A DNA stretch of 64,000 nucleotides from Slackia heliotrinireducens DSM 20476 (GCF_000023885.1 NC_013165.1:2418001-2482000), one strand, 5' to 3'; positions 9,463-18,964 are shown, counted from the stretch's first letter. The notes: generated by a model from the sequence alone, not told the origin. A program made the numbers and translations.

Positions 9463-12400
9463 TTATTCACCATGCGGCAGGATGGGCGTGATCATATGCG
9501 AACGCAACATATCGGCTGTACTACGAAGGGCCCAGTCCTTGAACCGCGTAAAAGCGTCTAGTTCTTCAATCCCTTCACGATAATATACACTATCGGTCAA
9601 TTCCACCCTGCTTTTGGCGTTCGGAACGCGAATCTGGCGAGGAGCATCCTCCGACGCCTCGCGGACCTCGACCAGGCCGAGCTCTGAGAAAACGGCGATG
9701 CCGGCGGCGCAGGATTCGGGAGTGATGGTGGAGCGTCCGCAGGCCGAGGCGAGCTCCACGTCGTCCATGGGGAAGAACGCATCATCGGGCCGTTCCGACT
9801 GCATGTGCCGAAGCGTTCGGTAGATCTGGGCCATGTCGTCGTGGGACGGTGCGGCGGTCCGCAGGATGCGTTCGCACACCTCCGCATCGCGGCGACCGAA
9901 CAGCAGATGGATGGTGGCTTCGGTGCCGTCGCGGCCGGCGCGGCCGCTCATCTGGTTGAACTCGATTTCCGAGAAGGGCATTCCGTACAGCACCACGTGG
10001 CGCACGTCGGGGATGTTGACGCCTTCGCCGAAGGCCGACGTGCACACGAGCACTTTGAGCACGTCGTCGCGGAAGAGCTGTCCGATGCGTTCGCGCTCGT
10101 CGCGGGACATGCCGGCGTTGTAGAAGCCGATCTGCATGGCGACCTGGGGAACCATGGTCCGCAGCGTACGGGCCAGATCCACCGTCCCCATGCGGGAGTT
10201 GACGTAGATGATGGTTTTCTCGCCGGTCGCGACGATACCCGCCAGATAGCTGTCCTTGTCGCGCAGGTTGCGGCGGTCGTCCATCTGCAGGTTGGGCCGG
10301 ATGGTGTCGTCCAGCACGTGCTGCTCGATGCCAAGGATGCTGTCGGTTATGTTGGCAACCTTCGTGGGGCCCGTGGCGGTAAGCGCCAGCACCGTCGGGT
10401 TGCCGAGCTTTTCGGCCAGCGTGCCCATGGCGCCGTATGCCGCGCGCTTACGGGTTCCCATTTCGGCCATGTGGTGGGCCTCGTCCACCACCATCAGCTT
10501 GATGCGGCCGCTGGCGGCGATGTCATCGATGTGGTAGACGGCGTATTCGGGTGTGGTCAGAACCACGTCGATGGTGCCGTCGGCCAGACCTCGGTACACG
10601 CGCTGGCGCTCGTCGGCGGAGGTTTCGCCCGTAAGCGAGGCCACCTCCAGCCCGAAGGGTTCGAACAGCTCCTTCATCAGGTACCACTGGTCGTCGATCA
10701 GGGCGCGCAGCGGGTACACGAACAGGCTGGCCGCATGCTCGTTCAAAGCGAGGTGCGCCGCCTTCGTCTGGAAGATGAGGGACTTGCCCCGGCCCGTACC
10801 CATGACGACCAAGGTGTTCTTTTTGGCGTCCAGCGACTGCAGCGCCGCACGCTGAGCGGCATGCAGCTTGCTCGCGTCGCCGATGAGCGACGCGATGATG
10901 GCATCCTCCAACGTGCTGCCATCGCCGGTGGCTTCGGTGATCCAGAGCTGTTTGGCCTCGGGCGACAGCGGATCGAACCCGTCGTCGTCATCGTCTTGGC
11001 CGCCGTCCCATTCATCATACATCTCGCCGATGAACTCAAGGTCGTCGGAGGGCAGGCAGGCGGACAGGGCCGGGCACGTCGCCGTTGGCTCGACGGCCTT
11101 GAGCATGCACTTCACCTTGCGGCGGCCACGCCATTCGTCTATTTCCACCTCGAACACGGCGTCGACCACGCCGCCGCAGGCCATGAGCCCCTCGATGCCT
11201 TCGCAGTGGAACATGATGCCGTCCACGCGGGAAACGCCGTCCGTCAACGAGCAGGACAGATGGTTTTTCGCCGCGCCCACGGCCCGGGCGTTGACGATGC
11301 GCACGTTGCGGGCCAAAAGCCTGGGCGTCGGGTTCTCCTGCCCGAAGGGGGCAAGCCGCTCGAGCTGTTCCACGTTCTCGATGGTGAGCTCGTCCAAATC
11401 GACCGGCGTGTCGATGGTGATCAGGGGATGGAAGCTGCTTTCCGGCAGCGAATCCATGTAGGCGCACAGGCGCTCGTTGAATTCTGGGAGCCTGTCGGTG
11501 GGAACGGTCACGCCCACCGCAGCAGCATGCCCTCCGAAGCGGACGAGCATGTCAGACAGCGACTCGACGGCCTTGAACAGGTTCACCTGGCCGACGCTGC
11601 GGCCGCTGCCGCGCGCCTCGTCGCCGGTGATGGTGAAGAGAATAGACGGAACGCCATAGGTATTGACCAGGCGCGATGCGACGATACCCTTCACGCCCTC
11701 ATGCCAACCTTCGCCTGCGACCACCAGCGCGCGCTGCCCGTCGTAGATCTTCTCGGCCTGCTCCTTTGCCACGGCGGCCAGGTCCGCCTCGATGGAGCGA
11801 CGCTGGTCGTTGACGGCGTCCAGTTCGGCCGCGAGCTTCTGGGCTTCGCCGAAATCGTCTTCCATCAGGAGTTTCGCCGCCAAACCGGCATCCCCCATGC
11901 GTCCGGCCGCGTTCAACCGTGGAATGAGGGAGAAGGACAGGTTGGTGGACGTGAGCTCCTTGTCCGCCACGTTGCATACGCCGATGAGCGCCGCGATGCA
12001 GGGGCGCGGGTTGGTATTGATCTGCCTCAGGCCGTCGGCCACCAGGGCGCGGTTCTCATCCCTCAGCGGCATGAGGTCGGCCACGGTACCCAGTGTTGCC
12101 AGATCGGTGTATTGGCGCCACAGGTACGGCTCACCGAAGCGGGCGCCCAGGACCTGGACCAGCTTGAGCGCCACGCCGACGCCGGCCAGGATGCTGCTGG
12201 GATTATCCTCGCAGCACTTCGGGTCGACGACGATGATGCCTTCGGGAACGTTCTCGCTGGGTTCGTGATGGTCGGTCACCACCAGCTCCATACCCAGGGA
12301 CTTCACCGTTTCGGCCTCGTCCTTGCAGGAGATGCCGCAGTCCACTGTGATGATGAGGTCGGGATCGCATTCCGTCTGCGCACGGGCGATGGCGGCGTCG

Positions 12401-12780
12401 GACAGGCCGTAGCCCTCCTCGAAGCGGCGGGGTATAAGCCAATGGGCGTCGGCCCCCAGCGAACGCAGGCCGCGGGTCAGCACCGTGGTCGCCGAGATGC
12501 CGTCGAGGTCGAAATCGCCGAACACGAGGATGGTCTCGTTGTTGCGGATGGCTGCCTCCACGCGGTCTGCCGCTTCTTTCATCTGGGGGATGTCGTAGGG
12601 GTTCCGCCAGTCCTCATCCAAATCAGGGTTGAGGAAGTGCCGGGCCTCCTCCAGCGTTTTGACGCCATGCGCGACCATGGTGGCCGCCACGAAACGCGGC
12701 AGCCCGAACTCTTGTTGAATAGCAGCAACTGCGGAGGGCTCGGCTCCGCGAATCTCGAATTGCGCAGTCATAGTATTCAC
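9463..12780 (-). CDS. recJ: RecJ single-strand exonuclease fused to a RecQ-like DEAH helicase
   Basis: A 1,105-residue protein, about twice the usual RecJ length. The first ~600 residues are a DHH-family 5'-3' single-strand exonuclease: FGDFDLDGISAT (about residue 88), TVDCG, TDHHEP (about 170), then RLNAAGR and FGGHAAAVG. After an acidic linker (GGQDDDDDGFDP) comes a superfamily 2 helicase with Walker A MGTGRGKS (about 659), DEAH box VVDEAHH (about 767), LALTAT, and motif VI QMSGRAGRDG. In most bacteria RecJ and RecQ are separate partners in end resection; here one polypeptide carries both. There is no frameshift. The start is either GTG 12780 or ATG 12771; TTAAGG lies upstream of both. Confidence 0.95.
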   Translation of the reverse strand: MNTMTAQFEIRGAEPSAVAAIQQEFGLPRFVAATMVAHGVKTLEEARHFLNPDLDEDWRNPYDIPQMKEAADRVEAAIRNNETILVFGDFDLDGISATTVLTRGLRSLGADAHWLIPRRFEEGYGLSDAAIARAQTECDPDLIITVDCGISCKDEAETVKSLGMELVVTDHHEPSENVPEGIIVVDPKCCEDNPSSILAGVGVALKLVQVLGARFGEPYLWRQYTDLATLGTVADLMPLRDENRALVADGLRQINTNPRPCIAALIGVCNVADKELTSTNLSFSLIPRLNAAGRMGDAGLAAKLLMEDDFGEAQKLAAELDAVNDQRRSIEADLAAVAKEQAEKIYDGQRALVVAGEGWHEGVKGIVASRLVNTYGVPSILFTITGDEARGSGRSVGQVNLFKAVESLSDMLVRFGGHAAAVGVTVPTDRLPEFNERLCAYMDSLPESSFHPLITIDTPVDLDELTIENVEQLERLAPFGQENPTPRLLARNVRIVNARAVGAAKNHLSCSLTDGVSRVDGIMFHCEGIEGLMACGGVVDAVFEVEIDEWRGRRKVKCMLKAVEPTATCPALSACLPSDDLEFIGEMYDEWDGGQDDDDDGFDPLSPEAKQLWITEATGDGSTLEDAIIASLIGDASKLHAAQRAALQSLDAKKNTLVVMGTGRGKSLIFQTKAAHLALNEHAASLFVYPLRALIDDQWYLMKELFEPFGLEVASLTGETSADERQRVYRGLADGTIDVVLTTPEYAVYHIDDIAASGRIKLMVVDEAHHMAEMGTRKRAAYGAMGTLAEKLGNPTVLALTATGPTKVANITDSILGIEQHVLDDTIRPNLQMDDRRNLRDKDSYLAGIVATGEKTIIYVNSRMGTVDLARTLRTMVPQVAMQIGFYNAGMSRDERERIGQLFRDDVLKVLVCTSAFGEGVNIPDVRHVVLYGMPFSEIEFNQMSGRAGRDGTEATIHLLFGRRDAEVCERILRTAAPSHDDMAQIYRTLRHMQSERPDDAFFPMDDVELASACGRSTITPESCAAGIAVFSELGLVEVREASEDAPRQIRVPNAKSRVELTDSVYYREGIEELDAFTRFKDWALRSTADMLRSHMITPILPHGE

Positions 12781-12909
12781 ATGCCTTAAGTCGTAGTTTT
12801 CAAGGCGTATTGTCGCATATTTTCGGCATGGGCTCGTTACAGAATGGAGCCGCTATCAAAAATACGGGAGATAAAGCCTGCGCGGATGCGGCACGAACGC
12901 CGCGCCGGG

Positions 12910-13482
12910 CTATTTGGCCGACGAGTTGTACTTCTGCTGAGCCTTGTCCAGGCCGTTGTCCATGTAGTAGAGCACTGCCTCGCAGCCGAGCTGGGTGCCC
13001 TGCACGAAGTCGTCCCATGCTTCTTTCTTCGGCTTGCTCAAGACCCAATCGGTGACGGGCATGCGTCCCGGAGGGCGGCCGATGCCGATGCGGATTCGCA
13101 GCCAGTCGCGGGTCTGGAGCTTGGCGTCGATGGACTTCAGGCCGTTGTGGCCCGCCAGCCCCCCGCCGAACTTCACGCGGATGGTGCCCGGGTCGATGTC
13201 CAGCTCGTCATGGATGACGATGAGGTCGGTTTTCGGGTCGACCTCGTATTTCGCGCACAGCTGCTTGACCGGCCCGCCCGAGACGTTCATGAAGCTCTGG
13301 GGTTTCGCCAACAGGACGTCCTCGCCGCGATACGTGGTTTTCGCCGTAAGGGCGCCGCACTCGGTCTTCCAATAATTGACGCGCAGCTCCTCGGCCAGCA
13401 GCGACACCGTGTCGAAGCCGGCGTTGTGCCGCGTATGGTCGTATTCCTCACCCGGATTGCCCAGGCCCACTATGAGGCGCAT
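12910..13482 (-). CDS. pth: Peptidyl-tRNA hydrolase
   Basis: 190-residue enzyme that frees tRNA from stalled peptidyl-tRNA. Signature residues are present: IVGLGNPGEEY with DHTRHNAGFD (catalytic His after N), KPQSFMNVSG, and HDELDIDPG with GGGLAGHNGLKS. The start MRLIVGLGN has GGAAGGG upstream; the longer reading from 13581 adds an unrelated 33-residue tail. It sits between recJ and prs, all on the minus strand, and is probably expressed with prs. Confidence 0.95.
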   Translation of the reverse strand: MRLIVGLGNPGEEYDHTRHNAGFDTVSLLAEELRVNYWKTECGALTAKTTYRGEDVLLAKPQSFMNVSGGPVKQLCAKYEVDPKTDLIVIHDELDIDPGTIRVKFGGGLAGHNGLKSIDAKLQTRDWLRIRIGIGRPPGRMPVTDWVLSKPKKEAWDDFVQGTQLGCEAVLYYMDNGLDKAQQKYNSSAK

Positions 13483-13540
13483 GCATTCGCCCTTCCAATC
13501 GTCGTCGTTCAGCTGTGGCATTATACCCCGAAGCATCCGC

Positions 13541-13580
13541 CTGTGCCCCCGATGCTGCAAAAGACGCATTTCCCGCATCA
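13541..13580 (+). repeat. Weak copy of a dispersed repeat (copy A)
   Basis: Positions 13548-13580 read roughly GATGCTGCAAAAGACGC then ATTTCCCGCATCA, which resembles copies B and C (TGCAAAAAACGCGC then TTTCCTGCCTCA) with several mismatches. Assignment is tentative. Confidence 0.35.
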
Positions 13581-13679
13581 AGTCCGCGGTGCGGCTCGCA
13601 GGGGTTTGTCGCTTTAGGGACGGGCCACGCCGGGGTCACACAATCTCCAAGGATCCGCCCGTTACCACATCTGAACCAT

Positions 13680-13732
13680 GAATGAGGTAGGATATGCGCG
13701 TTTTTTGCACCAGTCACTCCTGACAGGCATCG
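13680..13732 (-). repeat. Dispersed ~50-bp repeat, copy B (inverted relative to C)
   Basis: Read on the minus strand it shares TGCAAAAAACGCGC exactly with copy C. A further 30 bases then match partly (TCCTaCCTCA, then TTC, then TGGTA). With copy C it forms an inverted pair about 100 bp apart in the pth-prs gap. Confidence 0.6.
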
Positions 13733-13812
13733 AAACGCGTGGTTTCAACCACATCGAGAAGGCTGAACAGCATTCGAATCGCCGAAAACCAGATGATGCG
13801 CCTTCCATCTGG

Positions 13813-13871
13813 CCCGAATGATGCAAAAAACGCGCGTTTCCTGCCTCAATGGGGTTTCGAACTTGGTAGAG
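13813..13871 (+). repeat. Dispersed ~50-bp repeat, copy C
   Basis: Contains TGCAAAAAACGCGCGTTTCC followed by TGCCTCAATGGGGTTTCG and TTGGTAGA. It is the partner of copy B in inverted orientation. The role is unknown; it lies just beyond the prs terminator. Confidence 0.6.
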
Positions 13872-13899
13872 CCGTGCCCAATCCTGGGTCCAAACATCA

Positions 13900-13926
13900 A
13901 AAAGGGCCGCCTCTCGACGGCCCTTC
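13900..13926 (-). terminator. Terminator after prs
   Basis: Hairpin AAGGGCCG / CGGCCCTT with an 8-base loop. On the minus strand it is followed by TTTTGATG. It begins 14 bases after the prs stop. Confidence 0.75.
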
Positions 13927-13939
13927 AACAGAGCAATTC

Positions 13940-14899
13940 CTAGTTGAACAGGGCGGAAATCGACCCGTTCTCGTAAGCGGCCTTCATGGTCTTGGCAAGC
14001 AGCGGCGCCACGGACAGCACCTTTATCTTGCCAGTCTGACGCTCCAGCGGAACAGGAATCGTGTTGGAGACGACGACCTCTTCGATGATCGAGTTCTCGA
14101 TACGATCGTAAGCGGGACCGCTGAAGATGCCGTGCGTCGCGCAAGCGAAGATGCGCTCGGCACCCTTTGCCTTCAGCGTTGCGGCGGCGGCCACCAGGGA
14201 TCCGGCCGTGTCGATCATGTCGTCGTTGATGATGCAGATCTTGCCCTCGACGTCGCCGATGAGCGCGGTAATCTCGGCCTGGTTGTGGCGCGGGCGGTCC
14301 TTATGCATGATGGCGATGTCGGAATCGAGCCGCATCTGCATCTTCTTGGCTTCCTTGGCGCGACCCACATCAGGCGACACCACGCACAGGCTCGCGGGGT
14401 CGAAGCCCTTCTGCTTGAAGTAGTCAACAAAAATCGGCAGTGCAGTCATGTGGTTCACCGGGACGTTGAAGAAGCCCTGGGTTGCAGCCGCATGCAGGTC
14501 GATGGTGATGATGTTCGAAATACCGGCGACCTGAAGCATGTCGGCAACAAGCTTCGCCGTAATGGGCTCGCGGGGAGAAGCCTTGCGCTCCTGACGAGCG
14601 TAGCCGTAATGCGTGATGACGGCCGAAATGGAGCGGGCGGATGCGCGCTTGGCAGCATCGATCATGATGAGCAGCTCCATGAGCGCGTCGTTGATGTGCT
14701 CGCCGGCGACGGACTGGATCAAGAACACGTCATCGCCGCGGATGTTCTCGAGGTAGCGGCAGTAGATTTCGCCGTTCGCGAACTTCTCGTGTTTGATGTT
14801 GCCCAACGGCATGCCCAACTGATCGGCGATCTCCTCAGCAAGCTTCGGATTCACCGAACCGCTGAAAATTGCCATCTCCTTCGTCATCTCGGTCAGCAT
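13940..14899 (-). CDS. prs: Ribose-phosphate pyrophosphokinase (PRPP synthetase)
   Basis: 319-residue class I PRPP synthetase making PRPP from ribose-5-phosphate and ATP for nucleotide, His and Trp synthesis. Visible motifs are FANGEIYCRYLENIRG, the flexible loop YGYARQERKASPREPI, DLHAAATQGFF, VSPDVGRAKEA and the PRPP loop NDDMIDTAGSL. Full length and intact. A GAAGGAG site precedes ATG 14899. The next upstream gene, glmU, is 93 bases away on the same strand, an order (glmU-prs-pth) common in Gram-positive bacteria. Confidence 0.97.
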   Translation of the reverse strand: MLTEMTKEMAIFSGSVNPKLAEEIADQLGMPLGNIKHEKFANGEIYCRYLENIRGDDVFLIQSVAGEHINDALMELLIMIDAAKRASARSISAVITHYGYARQERKASPREPITAKLVADMLQVAGISNIITIDLHAAATQGFFNVPVNHMTALPIFVDYFKQKGFDPASLCVVSPDVGRAKEAKKMQMRLDSDIAIMHKDRPRHNQAEITALIGDVEGKICIINDDMIDTAGSLVAAAATLKAKGAERIFACATHGIFSGPAYDRIENSIIEEVVVSNTIPVPLERQTGKIKVLSVAPLLAKTMKAAYENGSISALFN

Positions 14900-14992
14900 A
14901 CGTTCTCCTTCGTTCCGTTCCCCCGTTTGCCGATGTTCCTATTCTAGTACCGCACAGGTGTGAATAGCGCCTGAAAGCTTGAAAGCCCCCAC

Positions 14993-16405
14993 TTATTGCT
15001 GCGTCTTCGAAGCTTCCTTCTGGGCCTTGAGCTTCTCGAGGTGCTTGGGGGCCCAATTGGGAATCTCCCTCTGCTCGGACCGCTCAAGGGCCAGCGCGTC
15101 CGGCGCCACGTCGTGCGTGATGCAGGACGAAGCCCCGATAACGGCGCCCTCACCGATGGTCACCGGGGCGACCATCATGGTGTCGGAACCGACGAACACA
15201 TTGTCTCCGATGACCGTCTTGTGCTTGTTCACGCCGTCGTAATTGCACGTGATGGAGCCTGCGCCGATGTTGACGCCGGCGCCCATCTCGGTGTCGCCGA
15301 TGTAAGACAGATGAGGCACCTTGCTGCCTTCGCCGATGGTGGATTTCTTGATCTCCACGTGAGTGCCGGCCTTTGCGTTCTTGCACAGGTGAGCCTGCGG
15401 GCGCAGGTAGGCTCGGGGGCCCGTGGAAGCCCCGTCGTCAATCTGGGCCTCGATAGCCACGGTCTCGTCCACCTTGCAGCCGCAGCCGACCACGGTGTCG
15501 GTCAGACGGGTGTTGGGGCCGATAACGCTGTCGCGGCCGATGGTGGTGGCGCCCATAAGCATGACCTGGGGCAGCAGCTCCACATCGTTTTCGATACGCA
15601 CGTCCGGTCCGATCCAGACGGTGGTGGGGTCCATCATGGTGACGCCCGCCATCATGTGACGGGTGTTGATGCGGTGCTGCATGGCGCGGGTTGCCTGCGA
15701 CAGCTGGACGCGGGAGTTCACGCCCATGGCCTCTTCGGCGTCGGCGGTCTTGTAGGCCAAAACCTTACGACCTGCGTTGCGGCAGATTTCCAGCACGTCG
15801 GTCAGGTAGTACTCGCCCTGGGCATTGTTGTTAGACACATGGGACAGCGCCTCGAACAGCGCCGGCGTGTCGAAGCAGTAGAACCCGGCGTTGCACTCGG
15901 TGACGGCCGCCTCTTCGGGCGTGCAGTCCTTCTGCTCCACGATGCGGGCAACGGCGTCGTCGGCATCGCGGATGATGCGGCCGTACCCGGTGGGGTCGTC
16001 CATGTCCATGGTAAGCACCACCACGGCGGCATCGGTGGATTCGCGCGTCTCAACCAGCGCGGCGATGGTTTCAGGGGTGATGAGGGGGCAGTCGCCGGAA
16101 AGGACCACCAGCGAACCAGGTACCACGGCTCCGTCGTTGGCGAACGCGTCACGGGCGGCATTCACGGCGTGACCCGTGCCCAGGCGCTGCTCTTGGAATA
16201 CGACGGTCGTGTCCGTAACCAGCGGTTCAACCTGGTCGGCCTTGTGGCCGAGCACGGTAACGACTTCAGTAATACCAGCGTCGCGAGCTGCGTCGATGAC
16301 CCAACGTACGAGCGGCTTGCCCAACACTTCGTGTGCGACCTTCGGTTTTTCCGATTTCATGCGCGTTCCAGCGCCGGCCGCGAGAATCAAAGCCTTGGCT
16401 TGCAT
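14993..16405 (-). CDS. glmU: Bifunctional GlmU: UDP-GlcNAc pyrophosphorylase and glucosamine-1-phosphate acetyltransferase
   Basis: 470-residue enzyme catalysing the last two steps to UDP-GlcNAc, the peptidoglycan precursor. The N-terminal nucleotidyltransferase has LAAGAGTRMKS and EQRLGTGHAV. The C-terminal left-handed beta-helix of hexapeptide repeats includes GPRAYLRPQAHL and NIGAGSITCNYDG with the acetyl-CoA site. ATG 16405 with AGGTG five bases upstream is preferred over GTG 16411. It acts directly after GlmM, encoded upstream on the same strand. Confidence 0.96.
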   Translation of the reverse strand: MQAKALILAAGAGTRMKSEKPKVAHEVLGKPLVRWVIDAARDAGITEVVTVLGHKADQVEPLVTDTTVVFQEQRLGTGHAVNAARDAFANDGAVVPGSLVVLSGDCPLITPETIAALVETRESTDAAVVVLTMDMDDPTGYGRIIRDADDAVARIVEQKDCTPEEAAVTECNAGFYCFDTPALFEALSHVSNNNAQGEYYLTDVLEICRNAGRKVLAYKTADAEEAMGVNSRVQLSQATRAMQHRINTRHMMAGVTMMDPTTVWIGPDVRIENDVELLPQVMLMGATTIGRDSVIGPNTRLTDTVVGCGCKVDETVAIEAQIDDGASTGPRAYLRPQAHLCKNAKAGTHVEIKKSTIGEGSKVPHLSYIGDTEMGAGVNIGAGSITCNYDGVNKHKTVIGDNVFVGSDTMMVAPVTIGEGAVIGASSCITHDVAPDALALERSEQREIPNWAPKHLEKLKAQKEASKTQQ

Positions 16406-16503
16406 GTACACCTACATTTCAAAACTAACGGTTGAATAAGTCCGCTTAGTATATCAGTGAACACCCGCGTATTGGGGAAACGCACGAATGATGCAAAGAC
16501 GAG

Positions 16504-16533
16504 GCAACCGCGCCCCTGATGAAGCGCGGTTGC
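16504..16533 (-). terminator. Probable terminator between glmM and glmU
   Basis: Perfect 9-bp stem GCAACCGCG / CGCGGTTGC with a 12-base loop, 45 bases past the glmM stop. On the minus strand only a short CTCGTCTTT tract follows, so termination may be partial. Confidence 0.55.
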
Positions 16534-16577
16534 ATGTTCGATATGGCAGCTGCGGCGAAGGTGCCGCGACGCTTCGG

Positions 16578-17930
16578 TTAGCCGATTTCGGCCCGTACCA
16601 CGGAGGCGATGGCCTCGGCCTTCTCCTCGGCGGTCTTCTTGTCGACGGCTTCAACCATGACGCGGACCAGGGGCTCGGTTCCGCTGGTGCGGACCAGCAC
16701 GCGGCCGGCATCTCCCATGGCCTGTTCGGCCTCGCGGACGGAAGCCCAGATGGGCTCGTTGTCGTCCAGCAGATGCTTGTCGCGGACGCGCACGTTGACG
16801 AGCGTCTGGGGCAGACGCTCCATGACCTTGATGGCCTCGTCCACGGTTTTGCCGCTGCGCTTGACGGCCGCCAGGAACTGGCAGGCCGTGACCAGCCCGT
16901 CGCCCGTGGAGTTGTAATCCAGCATGATCATGTGGCCGGACTGCTCGCCGCCGATGGCGTAGCCGCCTTCGCGCATGGCTTCCAGCACGTAGCGGTCGCC
17001 CACCTTGGTCTGGATGACCTTGATGCCGTTGGCATGCATGGCGCGCACGAAGCCGAGGTTGGTCATGACGGTGGAAACCACCGTGTCCTGCGGCAGGGCG
17101 CCGCGCATCTTCATGTCGACGGCCATGACGGCTTCGACACGGTCGCCGTCGATGTCGGTGCCGTCCTTCGCCATCAGCATGACGCGGTCCGCGTCCCCGT
17201 CGTGGGCGATGCCCACATCGGCGCCGCATTCGGCCATCAGCTGCTTCAAGGGGCCCAGGTTGGTGGACCCACACCCCACGTTGATGTCGTTGCCGTCGAA
17301 GTCGTCGTTGATGACCGTGACCTGGGCACCCAGGCGGCGCAGTGCTTCGGCGCTGGTCAGCGACGAGGCTCCGTGCCCGGTGTCGAGGGCGATGTGCATG
17401 CCTTCGAACGTGATGCCCTGGGACGTCACGCTGTCGACGGCGTGCTGGATGTAGATCTCGCAGGCCTCGTCCACGTCGACGGCGGCGCCGACGGAATCGC
17501 CCACAGGCATGGATTCGCCCTCGGCGAGGTTGGCCTCGAGTCCGCCGCTTTCGACGAAGGCCTGGATGGAATCCTCCACGTCGTCGGGGAGCTTGAAACC
17601 CTGGTCGTCGAAAAACTTGATGCCGTTATATTCAGGAGGGTTGTGGGAGGCGGAAATGACGATGCCGCCCGCAGCCCTCAGCTCGCGCACCAGCAGAGCC
17701 ACGCCGGGCGTCGGGATGACGCCCGCGAGCAGCGCATCGCCGCCCGCGCTCGTGATGCCTGCGACGACCGCGGCCTGCAGCATATCGCCGCTCTTGCGCG
17801 TATCGCGCCCCACTACGATGGATGAACCCAGGAAAGTGGCGGCAGCCTGACCAAGACGATATGCAATGGCGCAGGTCAGCTCGGTGTTTGCAACACCGCG
17901 CACGCCGTCTGTTCCGAAGAGTCGAGCCAT
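16578..17930 (-). CDS. glmM: Phosphoglucosamine mutase
   Basis: 450-residue alpha-D-phosphohexomutase converting glucosamine-6-phosphate to glucosamine-1-phosphate, the substrate of GlmU. It begins MARLFGTDGVRGVAN, the family signature. The phosphoserine loop ISASHNPPEYNGIK, metal loop DGDADRVML and sugar loop GGEQSGH are all present, as is the phosphate-binding RTSGTEPLVRVM near the end. An AAGGGG site lies just upstream. The glmM-glmU-prs-pth order is a cell-wall/nucleotide housekeeping cluster. Confidence 0.97.
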   Translation of the reverse strand: MARLFGTDGVRGVANTELTCAIAYRLGQAAATFLGSSIVVGRDTRKSGDMLQAAVVAGITSAGGDALLAGVIPTPGVALLVRELRAAGGIVISASHNPPEYNGIKFFDDQGFKLPDDVEDSIQAFVESGGLEANLAEGESMPVGDSVGAAVDVDEACEIYIQHAVDSVTSQGITFEGMHIALDTGHGASSLTSAEALRRLGAQVTVINDDFDGNDINVGCGSTNLGPLKQLMAECGADVGIAHDGDADRVMLMAKDGTDIDGDRVEAVMAVDMKMRGALPQDTVVSTVMTNLGFVRAMHANGIKVIQTKVGDRYVLEAMREGGYAIGGEQSGHMIMLDYNSTGDGLVTACQFLAAVKRSGKTVDEAIKVMERLPQTLVNVRVRDKHLLDDNEPIWASVREAEQAMGDAGRVLVRTSGTEPLVRVMVEAVDKKTAEEKAEAIASVVRAEIG

Positions 17931-18160
17931 GAGGGACCCCTTGTTCTCGAATGGTACCGATGAAAAGCCGTGTAGGCACAGCCTTGTATTTTAGCAGAGC
18001 TGCGAAAATGCGCCATCCATACCTATATATGAATACAGTTGGACGATTTGCCCTGACGCCAAAGACACGTGCGGATGGCGTGATGGCGGGCCCGGTGCGG
18101 TCGGGCGGCGGCGCCGATGTGGCATAATGTCGCAAGACATTCCCCATGGAACGGAGCGAC

Positions 18161-18964
18161 ATGGACTTCGATTTTCGCAACTACCCCCTCACCTGCTCGT
18201 TGATCGTCATCAACGTCGTGGTTTTCGCCGTGCTCGAAGTGCTCGGCATGACCCAGGGCTACACGCTGTACAACGCGGGCGTGCTGACCACGTCCAGCCT
18301 GTTGGACGGCCAGTACTACACCCTCATCACGTCGATGTTCCTGCATGGCGGGCTGATGCATCTGCTTTGCAACATGATCACGATGTATTACATCGGCACC
18401 GTCATCGAGGACGTGTTCGGGCCGGTGCGGTTCCTCATCATCTACTTTTTGTCAGGCATCGCCGGAGGCCTGACGTCCATGGCGGTCATGATAGCCGCCG
18501 GCGAGAACGGAGGCGTCGTGGGCGCGTCCGGCGCCCTGTTCGGCCTGTTCGGAGCCTACGGCTACCTGCTCGTCCGCGAGCATCGCAAGCCCGTGGTGTT
18601 CATGCGCCCGACCTCGTCTTCGGACCTCAAGGGCTTCTTCGGGTTCTTGGTGTTGAACATCATCATCGGTCTGACGCCAGGCATCGCCATGGAGGCGCAC
18701 ATCGGCGGCATGATTTGCGGCCTTTTGGCGTCCATCCCCATGTACGAGCTGATGCGCGTCGCCGTCCAGCGCGAAATCGACGCGGGGCACATCCCGGCGC
18801 CCTACATCCCCAAGCCGAATCCCGGCTACGACTACGACGCCGCCACGGCCGCCCACGATGCCGCCATGGCAGCCCAGAACGACTTCAACCGGCGCTACGA
18901 TTCCGCCCGCCCCCATCAGAAGGAAGAGATGCGCGAAGAGGCCCTCGACCTGGACAAACGATAG
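18161..18964 (+). CDS. Rhomboid-family intramembrane serine protease
   Basis: 267-residue membrane protein with six or so hydrophobic segments. The catalytic dyad is visible: Ser in VVGASGALFGLFGAYG (about residue 122) and His in AMEAHIGGMICG (about 180). The conserved HGGLMHLLCNM loop follows TM1. It should cleave membrane proteins within the bilayer; the substrate is unknown. A 75-residue cytosolic tail rich in Ala, Asp and Pro (KPNPGYDYDAATAAHDAA) is unusual. ATG 18161 is preferred because GGAGCGAC lies five bases upstream; an alternative start is 18146. Confidence 0.92.
   Translation: MDFDFRNYPLTCSLIVINVVVFAVLEVLGMTQGYTLYNAGVLTTSSLLDGQYYTLITSMFLHGGLMHLLCNMITMYYIGTVIEDVFGPVRFLIIYFLSGIAGGLTSMAVMIAAGENGGVVGASGALFGLFGAYGYLLVREHRKPVVFMRPTSSSDLKGFFGFLVLNIIIGLTPGIAMEAHIGGMICGLLASIPMYELMRVAVQREIDAGHIPAPYIPKPNPGYDYDAATAAHDAAMAAQNDFNRRYDSARPHQKEEMREEALDLDKR

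Noticed and set aside
9805-12789. Long plus-strand open frame of about 990 codons
   Set aside because: It is antisense to recJ and arises from high-GC codon bias; no ribosome site and no recognisable domain.
13850-13900. Possible tRNA-like GGTTTCGAAC stretch
   Set aside because: No acceptor or anticodon arms can be paired; the stretch belongs to the repeat copy C.
16483-16510. Fourth copy of the pth-prs repeat (CGAATGATGCAAA)
   Set aside because: Only about 16 bases match and the rest diverges; not enough to call.
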